64,000 nt of DNA from Bacteroidota bacterium. GTDB taxonomy: Bacteria > Bacteroidota > Bacteroidia > Chitinophagales > Saprospiraceae. Below are positions 24,188-32,914 of this stretch, in pieces. The notes under the pieces are model-generated. The model ran no database searches and had not been told where the DNA came from. It worked only from the letters and a program-made list of their open reading frames with translations. Made by a program: the position numbers and the translations under genes. Position 1 is the first letter of the stretch, and each line of letters begins with the position of its first letter. Location: NCBI GenBank assembly GCA_024743405.1, contig JANSWP010000004.1, positions 110,088 through 174,087 on the forward strand. The letters are read 5' to 3'.

Positions 24188-25843
24188 CTATCCTTTAATT
24201 TTGATGGGCAATCTATACAATACGGGAACTGGAGTACCATTTGCATTTTGCCCAGGTGTAAAACGAGGCATTTGTTGGATAATCTCTTTTGCTTTTCGAG
24301 CGAGTTTTGAATTATTCTCTTCCAAAACTGTCACCGCTCCAACTTTACCATTTTTTTCAATAATAAAGCCAACTAAAACCTTTCCATCTAACCGCACATT
24401 GGTATTTACAAGTCTTTTATAAACAAAAGCGCCAATTGCCTCTTCAGTACATTTATTTTGTTTGCTTTTCTTTCTCTTTTCACAATTTCTATAGAGGGGC
24501 TTCTGAGACACATTTGTGTAGCTGACCGAATCGTCTGTTTCCGGATTACTTGTTTCATTTTCAGCTTCTTTCCCATCGAGAGGATTAGAATTATTGGTTG
24601 TTGTATCACTTTCTTCTGGCTCAGGTTCGATGACTTTTGGCTCCAATTCCTCTTTATCTGGAGAAGAATTATCAGCATTACCAACTCTTTGTTGCTCAGG
24701 GCTAACAGACGAAGGATTCGTTGTTTCGGTATTTATTGATTGATCTTGATTATTAGGGATCTTTAATTGATCTAAAAGTTCCATTGCTTCAGACAGAAAT
24801 TGGGAGTCAGGATTTTTCTCAATAAAATCCTGGATTTTGAGCGTGTCAGCAGATTCTTTAATCTCTTCCCATTTCAATTCCAACTCTTCCTTTGAAATTT
24901 CCTTTTTACCAAAATCAAATTTATTCATGAACCAAATGGAAGCTAAACCAATACCCAAAATAGCAATTATTGCGGGCAGATATTTCTTTATTTTCTTCCC
25001 TAATGTGTCTGTGTTGGATCCCGTTGAAGTCGGATTATTAGGAGTAGAAATGCCACCAGTCCCTTTAGCTCCTGATCCGGCAGCAGCCATAAGAAAAAAG
25101 CCTTTTGCTTCCTTTTCTTTGATTTGTCCTTCCTGTATATCGGGCTTTTCTGTAGTGATTTGTACAATTTCCCTTAGGACTTTGGTTTTGTTGATTTTTT
25201 CACCGTCAACTGCAATAATTACGGATATTTTCAGAATAAGGGGGTGCTTACCTGACTTTAAAGGAGTAACGTAAAAAGCCCAGGAAGTAGCTAAATCTTT
25301 TTCAATTATTTGTTCTGAATCATCATAGGTCTCAATTTTAAAGGCATCTCCTTTTCCATGACAAATTAATTCCACACCCATTACTTTAGATACTCGAATA
25401 TCTTTAATGTCGCCTTCCGTTTCACCTACCTCTTTCAAAATGGTGGCTTCGTCAAAAGCAATCCAAACAGCGCATTCCGTTTCCTCATTCATTTGCATTT
25501 TTTGAGGAATACTGTATTTAACCTTACCAATTCGAGGATCACTTGATTCCTCCTTGTTAGGTTTCTCATAATCTTTTGCCGAAATCTGGTTTAGAAAATT
25601 TAGGATCCGATCCGTTAATTTGTTCAGTTCCCTATTTTCCTCATCAAAGGAAAGCGTACCTTTAATTTTATCTTCTTTGATTCGGTTATATCCCGTAATT
25701 AACAGAATTAACAAATCGTATTTTGGTGAATAACCAGGTATGTATTTCTTAACTTCATTCAGACATAGTTGAGTCTTGCCTGACGTTAAATATTCCTTTA
25801 TTTGAGGTAAGTTTTCTGTGTAGTTTTGATAGTCTTTATTCAT
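24188..25843 (-). CDS. EAD-like domain / beta domain / TM / TonB_C fusion protein
   Basis: 551 residues in four parts. Residues ~1-90 (LPQIKEYLTSGKTQLCLNEV... ITGYNRIKEDKIKGTLSFDE... LNFLNQI) fit the effector-associated domain 11 pattern. Residues ~105-230 are a beta-rich domain (VWIAFDEATILKEV, WAFYVTPLKSGKHPLILKI) of a kind that follows EADs in Bacteroidota conflict proteins. After a Gly-rich linker comes one membrane helix (LPAIIAILGIGLASIWFM, ~290-308), an acidic Pro/Ser/Asn-rich spacer, and a C-terminal TonB_C-type domain (LDGKVLVGFIIEKNGKVGAV, MPRFTPGQNANGTPVPV). The EAD should be cytoplasmic and TonB_C periplasmic. This joins an intracellular adaptor to an envelope domain; function unknown. 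Confidence 0.75.
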   Translation of the reverse strand: MNKDYQNYTENLPQIKEYLTSGKTQLCLNEVKKYIPGYSPKYDLLILLITGYNRIKEDKIKGTLSFDEENRELNKLTDRILNFLNQISAKDYEKPNKEESSDPRIGKVKYSIPQKMQMNEETECAVWIAFDEATILKEVGETEGDIKDIRVSKVMGVELICHGKGDAFKIETYDDSEQIIEKDLATSWAFYVTPLKSGKHPLILKISVIIAVDGEKINKTKVLREIVQITTEKPDIQEGQIKEKEAKGFFLMAAAGSGAKGTGGISTPNNPTSTGSNTDTLGKKIKKYLPAIIAILGIGLASIWFMNKFDFGKKEISKEELELKWEEIKESADTLKIQDFIEKNPDSQFLSEAMELLDQLKIPNNQDQSINTETTNPSSVSPEQQRVGNADNSSPDKEELEPKVIEPEPEESDTTTNNSNPLDGKEAENETSNPETDDSVSYTNVSQKPLYRNCEKRKKSKQNKCTEEAIGAFVYKRLVNTNVRLDGKVLVGFIIEKNGKVGAVTVLEENNSKLARKAKEIIQQMPRFTPGQNANGTPVPVLYRLPIKIKG

Positions 25844-25913
25844 CCAACCTTATTTTTCAGTGATTTTCCAATGATGCCACTTTAGGATTTCTTTTTAAAT
25901 TGAAGCTGTATAT

Positions 25914-26072
25914 GTAACGCCTAAAGAATAACTTCGACATTTGCCTATGTATCTTTTGAACTTTTGCGGCGTTAAAAATACTCGCTGATGCCCTGCATCT
26001 CCTATGTTTTTTGCCTTGCTAAAATCCAAAATCTACTATTTCAAATTGGCAGACTTATTTTTTAGCCGTTAC
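25914..26072 (+). repeat. Palindromic repeat family G, complete copy
   Basis: 159 bp bounded by GTAACGCCTAAAGAATAA and its near complement TTATTTTTTAGCCGTTAC. Core GCGTTAAAAATACTCGC, then a 17-nt stretch with hairpin GATGC-CCT-GCATC, then TATGTTTTTTGCC. A truncated copy lies at 7427-7490. First of three repeats in the 1130-nt gap upstream of the sigma factor gene. Confidence 0.8.
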
Positions 26073-26090
26073 TAAGGTTTTTGTGAAGGG

Positions 26091-26250
26091 TTTTCTCAAA
26101 AAAATAAATTCGTTCAAAAACCGTCCGAAAATTTAAAAACCGCTAAAATTTACCTCAACCCTGAAAGGCGTTTTGGCAATTTTAAAACTTTCTCCCATAA
26201 TGTAGGGGTAAAAAAGTTTGAAAATCACCAGAACGGATTTTTATGAGAAA
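26091..26250. repeat. Palindromic repeat family E, copy 2
   Basis: TTTTCTCAAAAAAATAAATT and CGGATTTTTATGAGAAA bound 160 bp. The start (ATTCGTTCAAAAACCGTCC) and the end (GTTTGAAAATCACC) match the 76-bp copy at 2066; about 80 nt in the middle are present only here. Confidence 0.75.
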
Positions 26251-26379
26251 ATCCTAGGTTTCTATGTAAGAAAGATTGTAACCTTAAACAACTTAATTCA
26301 TAAAATTCTGCCTAAAAATAATCAACCTTTCAAAATACTGTCATTTTTTGAATGAATACTTTTCAAGATTCGGCATTTA

Positions 26380-26541
26380 AGGGAGTAGGAAATAAATAAC
26401 CTACCCTTTCACTTGCTATTTTTCCTTCATTTTTCGTTAAAAATACTCGCCATACCTATGGGTATGTCTGCGTTTTTTGACTCAACTGAAGAAAAAATAG
26501 TTGTGCAAAATTTGGGTACCTTATTTATTTCCTGCCCCCTA
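26380..26541 (+). repeat. Palindromic repeat family F, copy 2
   Basis: 162 bp bounded by AGGGAGTAGGAAATAAATAA and TTATTTATTTCCTGCCCCCT. Core CGTTAAAAATACTCGC, 17-nt hairpin with ATACC-TAT-GGGTAT, then CTGCGTTTTTTG. In copy 1 the 17-nt hairpin differs at three positions. No gene inside. Confidence 0.85.
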
Positions 26542-26869
26542 AGGTGAAAACTTAATTGATACTTCTAATTTTGCACAGATGAATAGCTCCATTTTGCAGA
26601 GGGAGATTATATTGAAATGAAAAATATTTTGTGATCATTTTCGTCAAAAACAAGGGATCTTGTTCGTGTGAAATTGAAAATTTTAACGAAGATAACGGAA
26701 ATAAGAAATATACTGCTCGATCGTTTGTGTGTGAGAAGTGAGAATTATACTCGGTTTGTTATCAATCATTCTAAGCAAGATGTAATGATTACGAGAAAAT
26801 GTTCAAAAAAAATGAATCAGTTGCCCAAACTCTTTTTAAAATAAAGCACTAAATAAGTACAGAAAAATA
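26542..26869 (+). ncRNA. Possible untranslated transcript ending at orphan terminator
   Basis: About 330 nt with no ORF of note. A strong hairpin plus T-tract stands at 26860-26905, yet the flanking genes are divergent (24188-25843 minus, 26974 plus), so it terminates nothing annotated. This suggests a small RNA or a long attenuated leader of the sigma factor gene. No RNA family recognised; evidence is only the orphan terminator. Confidence 0.2.
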
Positions 26870-26905
26870 GGCGAAGTCGGTTGACTTCGCCTTTCTATTT
26901 TTTAT
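26860..26905 (+). terminator. Intrinsic terminator or attenuator before sigma factor gene
   Basis: GGCGAAGTC-GGTT-GACTTCGCC (26870-26891), a 9-bp perfect stem, is followed by TTTCTATTTTTTATTTTTT. Flanking A-rich and T-rich sides make it bidirectional. It ends about 70 nt before the sigma factor ATG at 26974. Confidence 0.75.
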
Positions 26906-26973
26906 TTTTTCTCCGGCAATGTAACCTTTTCTCTCCTTATGTTACTTTTAAAGTACAACACATTCAAAAAGAT

Positions 26974-27522
26974 ATGATCGAAAATACAAATCAAGCATTT
27001 TTAAGTTGGTATGAATCACATCACGATTCTTTCGTTCGATTTTGCAGTAGCAAAGCCTTTGGAATTATGGAAACAGAAGATTTGGTTCAAGAAGCCGTTT
27101 TGAAAACGCTGGAAGGTTTTGAACGCATACAAGATAAGACTAAAACATTGGGTTATATGATTGGCATTGTTCAAAATATTATCCGAAATCAACGGCGACG
27201 ACAGAAATTTCAAGGCGACTGGGAAGAATTGGTTTTGGAAAAATTAGAAAGTAAAACGCTTAACCCTGAAGTTGCTTTGGATATTCAATTACTCTTAAAA
27301 AAATTGAATGAATTACCCGAAAAACAAAGTGAAGCGATCACTCTTTTTGAAATTAGTGGTTTTTCGATTCGAGAAATTGCAGCAATTCAAGATTCGACCG
27401 AGGGCGCTACGAAGACGAGAATCAGTCGAGGACGGCAAAACTTAAAAGAATTATTAAGTGAGAAACCTGGGACTATGTCCGTCTCTCAAAGATTGGCTGT
27501 TTATGCCTCAATTTTGTTTTAA
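26974..27522 (+). CDS. ECF-type RNA polymerase sigma factor (SigZ-like)
   Basis: 182 residues from ATG 26974 (MIENTNQAFLSWYESHHDS). Sigma-70 region 2 (~10-80; YESHHDSFVRFCSSKAFGI, ETEDLVQEAVLKTLEGFERI) and region 4 (~115-165; LNELPEKQSEAITLFEISGF, SIREIAAIQDSTEGATKTR) are present. An upstream TTG-initiated extension would add 31 residues that read through the terminator stem and is unlikely. The 55-codon gene at 27566 follows and may be a truncated anti-sigma partner. Target genes cannot be told from the sequence. Confidence 0.9.
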   Translation: MIENTNQAFLSWYESHHDSFVRFCSSKAFGIMETEDLVQEAVLKTLEGFERIQDKTKTLGYMIGIVQNIIRNQRRRQKFQGDWEELVLEKLESKTLNPEVALDIQLLLKKLNELPEKQSEAITLFEISGFSIREIAAIQDSTEGATKTRISRGRQNLKELLSEKPGTMSVSQRLAVYASILF

Positions 27523-27565
27523 CGGTTTAGGCAATTATTAACCTAATTTAGAGTATAATAAAAAG

Positions 27566-27733
27566 ATGAAACGACTCATTAATATAGAAAAGACCTTCTC
27601 AGAGATCAGAAAATTTCCTGTTGAAATCTCCTTCGACACAGTTGAAAAATGGGTGTCTCAACATTCAGCATTCAAACCAAAAAAACAATTGAATTCCAAA
27701 ATATTTTTTTGGAATTGGTTCTCCAAAAATTAA
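27566..27733 (+). CDS. Small protein, possible truncated anti-sigma partner
   Basis: 55 residues from ATG 27566: MKRLINIEKTFSEIRKFPVE, then ISFDTVEKWVSQHSAF, ending WNWFSKN. It starts 43 nt after the sigma factor stop, in the position where Bacteroidota ECF operons usually have an anti-sigma gene. The basic, amphipathic start is like the cytoplasmic N-terminus of such proteins, but there is no membrane helix, so it is either shortened or unrelated. Coding status inferred from position and codon content only. Confidence 0.45.
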   Translation: MKRLINIEKTFSEIRKFPVEISFDTVEKWVSQHSAFKPKKQLNSKIFFWNWFSKN

Positions 27734-27805
27734 CACAAAATACTGACTGTCATAATATAACATTTTAAATCAACAATTAATTAGCGACTTAAAACAGTCA
27801 CAATC

Positions 27806-27966
27806 AGAGTATGTTTGGAATTTGTGTTCGAGTGATTTTTTGAGGAAATATTATTTTGAAGGAGGCATTTTTCGCAGTCAAATGCGGGCAATTTGAGGAG
27901 AAAAATAACGCTGTGCAAAATGATATTTGCCGAAAAATCGCCAAAATCAAAATTCAAACATACTCT
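27806..27966 (-). repeat. 161-bp palindromic repeat R1, copy 3 (inverted)
   Basis: Begins AGAGTATGTTTGGAATTTG and ends CAAAATTCAAACATACTCT, the opposite orientation to copies 1, 2 and 4. Lies between the sigma operon and clpP. A short hairpin (AAAAAGAGTGCCC / GGGCACTCT, about 27974-28006) follows it and may be a terminator. Confidence 0.93.
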
Positions 27967-28123
27967 AATACAAAAAAAGAGTGCCCTTTTTGTATTGGGC
28001 ACTCTCATAATGCTACGTCTGTTGTGTTGAAAAAATTCTTGTTTTTAGTCTTGTCTGTTAGTTTGAAAAAACATTAAAAAAAATTGAAAATATTATCTAT
28101 TAATAAATATCAAATTCGACATT

Positions 28124-28801
28124 ATGTTCTCAAAAAATGAATTCGCCAAATATGCCGTAAAACACCTTGGCATGAGTGGCATGCACCTCGAAAAGTACAT
28201 CCAAAAGACACAAGGTATACGAGCCTTTACACCAACCGTCATTGAAGAACGGTCGATGAATATGGCATCCATGGACGTTTTCTCGCGTTTAATGATGGAT
28301 CGGATAATATTTCTCGGTCTTGGCGTAACCGATTATGTAGCCAATGTTATCCAAGCGCAATTGCTTTTCTTAGATTCCACTGACCCGAAACGCGATGTCC
28401 AAGTGTATATCAATAGTCCCGGCGGTTCTGTTACAGCCGGATTGGGCATTTATGATACGATGCAATACATTTCGCCCGATGTGGCAACGATTTGTACAGG
28501 TATGGCAGCCTCTATGAGTGCCGTTTTATTATCCGCAGGTGCCAAAGGAAAACGAACCGCTTTGCCTCATAGCCGAGTGATGATTCATCAACCTTCAGGA
28601 GGCGCTCAAGGACAAGTTTCCGATATGGAAATCACCTACAAATTATTCAAAGATCTTCAAAAAGAACTTTATACGATCATGAGCAAACACATGAATCAGA
28701 CCTATGAAAAAATAGTTGAAGATTGCGATCGTGATAATTGGTTCACCGCTCAAGAAGCTAAAATATATGGTGCCGTAGATGAGGTGTTAGAAGGCGTTTG
28801 A
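28124..28801 (+). CDS. clpP: ATP-dependent Clp protease proteolytic subunit
   Basis: 225 residues. Classic ClpP motifs: SPGGSVTAGLGIYDTMQ, the catalytic Ser in TGMAASMSAVLLSAGAKGKR, the catalytic His in HSRVMIHQPSGGAQGQ, and the Asp in the C-terminal DCDRDNWFTAQEAKIYG. ClpP forms a double-heptamer barrel and degrades proteins delivered by ClpX or ClpA. The first ~30 residues (KNEFAKYAVKHLGMSGMHLE) are the usual Bacteroidota N-terminal extension that may be processed. clpX is not next to it here. Confidence 0.96.
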   Translation: MFSKNEFAKYAVKHLGMSGMHLEKYIQKTQGIRAFTPTVIEERSMNMASMDVFSRLMMDRIIFLGLGVTDYVANVIQAQLLFLDSTDPKRDVQVYINSPGGSVTAGLGIYDTMQYISPDVATICTGMAASMSAVLLSAGAKGKRTALPHSRVMIHQPSGGAQGQVSDMEITYKLFKDLQKELYTIMSKHMNQTYEKIVEDCDRDNWFTAQEAKIYGAVDEVLEGV

Positions 28802-28842
28802 CCCTATTCAGTTGGCAGTGAACAGTACTAACTGCCAACTGA

Positions 28843-31356
28843 CTAAAACCCATCCATTCCTCCTCCATTATAGCCACCTCTATTTCCTCCACGCTTTTTC
28901 TTCTGATTGATTCGGTAATTCAGGGACATCGTAATTTGTCTTTGTCGCCATTGAAATTCCCCTTCACTAAAGAAGTCGTCTCCAAAATTAGTATACCTCC
29001 GTTTTCTTGAATTGAGTAAATCACGTACACTCAAAGTCAAGGTTCCGTTATTCTTCAAAATATCTTTACTAAATCCCAAATCCACATGATACATAGCGCG
29101 AGTGCGCCCTTGTGTGGTCTCCCTTGGAGCTCGATAGTTACCAGTCAACTGAAAATCTATACTCGTAAATACAGTCATTTTAGAAGTCAAACGACCATTC
29201 CAAGAAAAAGCATCGGCATATAAATCAAGCGTTTCGGTTTCAGAAACATAGGTTCCTTCCGTAATCGAGCAATAAAAATTCATATCTCCATTCATAGACC
29301 ACCAATCAAAAGGCTTGTAAGAGTAATTAAACTCAAAACCCCATGAATCTCTAGTCGCTAAATTTTCAGGGCGTGTAGTCGTTGTATTGTCTTGTGCATT
29401 CCCAATTCTAATTCGTTGGATTACATCTTTAGTATGGCGATAATAAATAGCAGAACTCAAAGAACCTTTTTCCCAATATTTGATATGACTAATTTCATAA
29501 GAATCCGTAAATTCTGGATCTAAGTCTGGATTTCCGCTAAAGAAATTTCTATTGTCGCTAAAAGTAAAAAATGGGTTCAAATCCCAAAAACGAGGTCTTC
29601 TAATTCGTCGACTATAACTTGCTTGAAGCGCATTATTATTTGCCAATTCATATCCCAAAAATGCACTTGGAAACAAATTGAAATAATCGCGGGGATTAAT
29701 TTCGTTCGTTTCCAACAATTCCGTCGTTACATCTGAATATTCAGCACGTACTCCAACTTGATAGGAAAACATGCCAAATTTATCGCCATATTGTGAATAA
29801 ACGGCATGAATATTTTCATCATAAATAAAATCATTACTCAACCCTTCGATATCTTTCCAGACCGTATCATCAAATTCTTCAACTTTATAATCATTATCAA
29901 TCGAGCGGAATGAACTTCGATACCCCAACTCAAATTTATTGTCTTTACTAAATGGCTTGACATAATCAATTTGGATAGACAATCGTCCATTACTCTCTTT
30001 ATTTCTTGAACGTTGTAAAGAATCTGCCTTTCCTGTTGGTAAAAAATCAGCTTGATAATACTCTTCTCTGAAATCCGAACCTTCCTCCTCAACATCTTCT
30101 TCATATCGAACATCCGCTACTAATTCATGCCCTTTGCCTTCAAACAACCTCTTGAATGTCAGTGCATACTCTAAGTCTTGCTCTTCTTCAAATTCATCGT
30201 CCCTTCGAAGTGTTACTAATTTCAGATTATTCAAATCATTTAAATAATCTTTATAAACCAAATCTGTAAAATTATCTTCATCGCCTATTCTATAATTCAA
30301 GGCTGTAGTCAGAATATTTTTAGGATTAAAATAATAATCAGCGCCAAATCGGAAGTTTCCTGAAAGACCACCACGCTCCGTTTCTCTCCTTAAATCAGTA
30401 ATATCTGTTCGATCAATAATTTCACCAGATGGCAATGTATCTTGATTGTAAAATTCTTGGTAAGAATAACCGTTTCCAGGACCATTTCTATAACGTACAC
30501 CGATATTTGTAAACCAATTGAAGTTCTTCTTTCGATAGTTCAAATTGATAGCACCACCTAATTCTTGAGGCCGGCCAACTGATAAATCAAAGGAGCCATT
30601 TAAACCTTTACCTTCTTCTTTTTTCAAAACAATATTAATAATGCCTGCCATGCCCTCCGCTTCATATCTAGCAGAAGGATTGGTGATAACCTCTACTCGA
30701 TCAATCAAATTGGCAGGTATAGACCGTAACCCATTTGCATTTCCATTTCGAACCGCCCCAGATGGCTTACCATTGATCAAAATTCTAACATTTCCACTTC
30801 CTCTAAGACTAACCCCACCCTCAATATCTACAGCAATAGAAGGTACATTATCTAATATATTCTCTGCTGTTCCTCCTCTATTTGCTAAGTCCTTACCTAC
30901 ATTAAATACCTTTTTATCTAGTGAAATTTGCATGAGGCTTTTTTCAGCTCTTACCTCTATTTCATTTAAAGTTTCTGCATCAGACATCATTGCAACTACC
31001 CCTAAATTCGCAACGTTATTTTTGTCAAAATTTACTTCCTCAATAGTGCGCGTTTTAAAACTAATGTAATCTACCTGGGCATAATAAGATCCTTTTTTTG
31101 TATCTAATTGAAAATTTCCCTTTTCATCAGAAATTCCTCCTGTGACCATCGAACTATCTTTCTTAGAAAAAACAGTAACCGTCGCAAACTCTAAAGGACT
31201 TTCATTATCTACATCTATAATTTGACCTTTTATAATAGCTGCTTCTTGGTCATTTCCACCTCCTTGTTTTCCTTGCCATTTGCTAGGGTTTTGTGCACTC
31301 AGCTCAAATACCAATGTCAGTAGAAAGAAAAAAATAAATGTTGAACGATTCTTCAT
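28843..31356 (-). CDS. TonB-dependent receptor-like outer-membrane beta-barrel protein
   Basis: 837 residues. Signal peptide (TFIFFFLLTLVFELSAQ), a carboxypeptidase-regulatory-like beta-sandwich (~40-125; IKGQIIDVDNESPLEFATVT, GGISDEKGNFQL), a plug domain (~145-235; GTAENILDNVPSIAVDIEGG, VSLRGSGNVRILINGKPSG) and a large barrel (OMP_b-brl_3 type; SYSRRIRRPRFWDLNPFF, FFSGNPDLDPEFTDSYEISH). The barrel ends in a Gly-rich basic tail (KKKRGGNRGGYNGGG) rather than a closing aromatic residue. Family role: import or signalling at the outer membrane; ligand unknown. Convergent with clpP. No SusD partner, so not a polysaccharide locus. Confidence 0.93.
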   Translation of the reverse strand: MKNRSTFIFFFLLTLVFELSAQNPSKWQGKQGGGNDQEAAIIKGQIIDVDNESPLEFATVTVFSKKDSSMVTGGISDEKGNFQLDTKKGSYYAQVDYISFKTRTIEEVNFDKNNVANLGVVAMMSDAETLNEIEVRAEKSLMQISLDKKVFNVGKDLANRGGTAENILDNVPSIAVDIEGGVSLRGSGNVRILINGKPSGAVRNGNANGLRSIPANLIDRVEVITNPSARYEAEGMAGIINIVLKKEEGKGLNGSFDLSVGRPQELGGAINLNYRKKNFNWFTNIGVRYRNGPGNGYSYQEFYNQDTLPSGEIIDRTDITDLRRETERGGLSGNFRFGADYYFNPKNILTTALNYRIGDEDNFTDLVYKDYLNDLNNLKLVTLRRDDEFEEEQDLEYALTFKRLFEGKGHELVADVRYEEDVEEEGSDFREEYYQADFLPTGKADSLQRSRNKESNGRLSIQIDYVKPFSKDNKFELGYRSSFRSIDNDYKVEEFDDTVWKDIEGLSNDFIYDENIHAVYSQYGDKFGMFSYQVGVRAEYSDVTTELLETNEINPRDYFNLFPSAFLGYELANNNALQASYSRRIRRPRFWDLNPFFTFSDNRNFFSGNPDLDPEFTDSYEISHIKYWEKGSLSSAIYYRHTKDVIQRIRIGNAQDNTTTTRPENLATRDSWGFEFNYSYKPFDWWSMNGDMNFYCSITEGTYVSETETLDLYADAFSWNGRLTSKMTVFTSIDFQLTGNYRAPRETTQGRTRAMYHVDLGFSKDILKNNGTLTLSVRDLLNSRKRRYTNFGDDFFSEGEFQWRQRQITMSLNYRINQKKKRGGNRGGYNGGGMDGF

Positions 31357-31739
31357 GAAATTTTAAATTGAAAAAAGATGAATATTAAAATATCCTGCTG
31401 CAAATGTAGACATCGTAATCATGTAAACTCTATTTGAATTCTGAAGAGATTCTGATTTAAGATTTGCTTAACAGTTCTGATTTTCATCAATCTTTTATGG
31501 TTGGATCAGAATAGGTTGGAGTAACAGAATTAAGGAGATTTGGTTTTTGGTTTCTTATTTTCACAGATAAAATTATTGGATAAAAAGACTCTTTTATGGA
31601 ATAAACCTAGCCTAAAAAGACAACGACAATGAGCTTCTATGTTAGAAGGTGGATTTTGTAATTAGGAAGGAGAGAAATGAGTTTTAGTACTGCCGAACGA
31701 ATGAGTTGAACATTTGGACGGCTTGTTGTTTCGGCATTA
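31357..31739. other. Intergenic, nothing recognised
   Basis: 383 nt between the 5' end of the receptor gene and the 3' end of the nitrilase gene. It should hold the receptor promoter. I see no repeat family, long stem or ORF of substance. Confidence 0.5.
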
Positions 31740-32684
31740 TTATGCTTTTTTTATTCTAAAATCAAAAATATCATTTCGTTGATAATGCCCTGTAACATCC
31801 AAGGTCATCTTTTCTCGAAAAACCTGTTGTAAATCGTCCATCTCATGAATCAAAACACCTTCAGTTTCATACTGAGGTTGAAGATCATAAAAACCATCAG
31901 GAGCGATGATGGCACTTCCTCCATTTAAGATCTGTTCATATGGATTATCCCTCAAAGCTGCTGGGATTTCAAGCTCAGGAGGAATATCTTTAACCCTCAT
32001 AATCTGCCCTACCGCAATGACAAAACAGCGCCCTTCAAAAGCATAATGCCGGCTTGCAACCTGATGCATTTCATGAACAGCTGGCCAAAGTGCAATATGA
32101 ATAATTTCACCAGAGTTGTGCATGGCTTGACGCGTCAAAGGCATCCAATGTTCCCAACAGATTAGTCCTCCTAACTTTCCAAAGGAAGTATCTACCGACT
32201 TTAATCCATTACCATTCCCCAATCCATAAAGCAATTTTTCTGTATAAGTAGGCATTAGCTTTTTATGGTGGTTGGCAAGTTGACCATCTTCCGAAAAGAT
32301 TAATAAAGAATTATATAATGTACCAATAGCCATTCCAGTTCCAACCTTTTCATTCACGCCGATTACAATCGTTATCCTATACTTCCTGGCCCATTCTTCA
32401 AAAAATTTCGTTTCCTTCCCGGGCACTGTTATTGCATTTTGATACATCCTTAAAAAAACTTCCTTAGTTGGCTCATGCCCCCAAAGTGCAACATTCGGAC
32501 AATGGTCAAGCCAAGCTGGATAACCACAAAGCCAACATTCACCAAATACAACTAGATTGGCTCCTTGATCAACGGCTTCATTGATTAAGATCTCAGCCTT
32601 TTCCATGCTTTGGGATAGATTCAAATAGACGGGACTTTCCTGAATAATCGCTACGCGAAGTGATTGGTGTTTCATTTTGGTCAT
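31740..32684 (-). CDS. Nitrilase-type carbon-nitrogen hydrolase
   Basis: 314 residues. The Glu-Lys-Cys triad is visible: Glu in VVFGECWLCGYPAW (~48), Lys in HHKKLMPTYTEKLLYGLG (~135), Cys in GGLICWEHWMPLTRQAM (~170). CWEHWMP is typical of true nitrilases and cyanide/aliphatic nitrilases rather than amidases. It would hydrolyse a nitrile to acid and ammonia in the cytoplasm and probably forms spiral oligomers. Substrate unknown. ATG 32684 or 32675 (MKHQSLRVAIIQ) are both possible. Single gene; a 302-nt gap holding no clear structure separates it from the divergent T9SS gene. Confidence 0.9.
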   Translation of the reverse strand: MTKMKHQSLRVAIIQESPVYLNLSQSMEKAEILINEAVDQGANLVVFGECWLCGYPAWLDHCPNVALWGHEPTKEVFLRMYQNAITVPGKETKFFEEWARKYRITIVIGVNEKVGTGMAIGTLYNSLLIFSEDGQLANHHKKLMPTYTEKLLYGLGNGNGLKSVDTSFGKLGGLICWEHWMPLTRQAMHNSGEIIHIALWPAVHEMHQVASRHYAFEGRCFVIAVGQIMRVKDIPPELEIPAALRDNPYEQILNGGSAIIAPDGFYDLQPQYETEGVLIHEMDDLQQVFREKMTLDVTGHYQRNDIFDFRIKKA

Positions 32685-32914
32685 GTTTGTTCTCTCAAGT
32701 GTATGAAAATCAGTTCTCTGCTCTCAGTCTTGAAAACTGTTAAGTAGAGACAGCGAAAACTGAATTCAAAATTGATATCTAAAGGGAAAACTTAAAAAAC
32801 GTGCGAGCAATTTGGGACGAGCAATAATAATTCCTTATTCTCCCAAAAATAGGATATTTTTTTGAAAATATTAATAGAGATTTTTCATCTATAAAAAAAG
32901 TTGGTTTTTGGTGA

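Noticed and set aside
24458..24739. Plus-strand ORFs inside the EAD-TonB_C gene
   Set aside because: They are antisense shadows rich in Phe/Ile/Arg that follow the acidic linker on the other strand.
26881..26973. Upstream extension of the sigma factor from a TTG at 26881
   Set aside because: It would read through the terminator stem and adds 31 residues not seen in ECF sigma factors.
28843..31356. SusC-type glycan importer and polysaccharide locus
   Set aside because: No SusD partner, no glycoside hydrolases next to it, and the barrel is of the OMP_b-brl_3 type.
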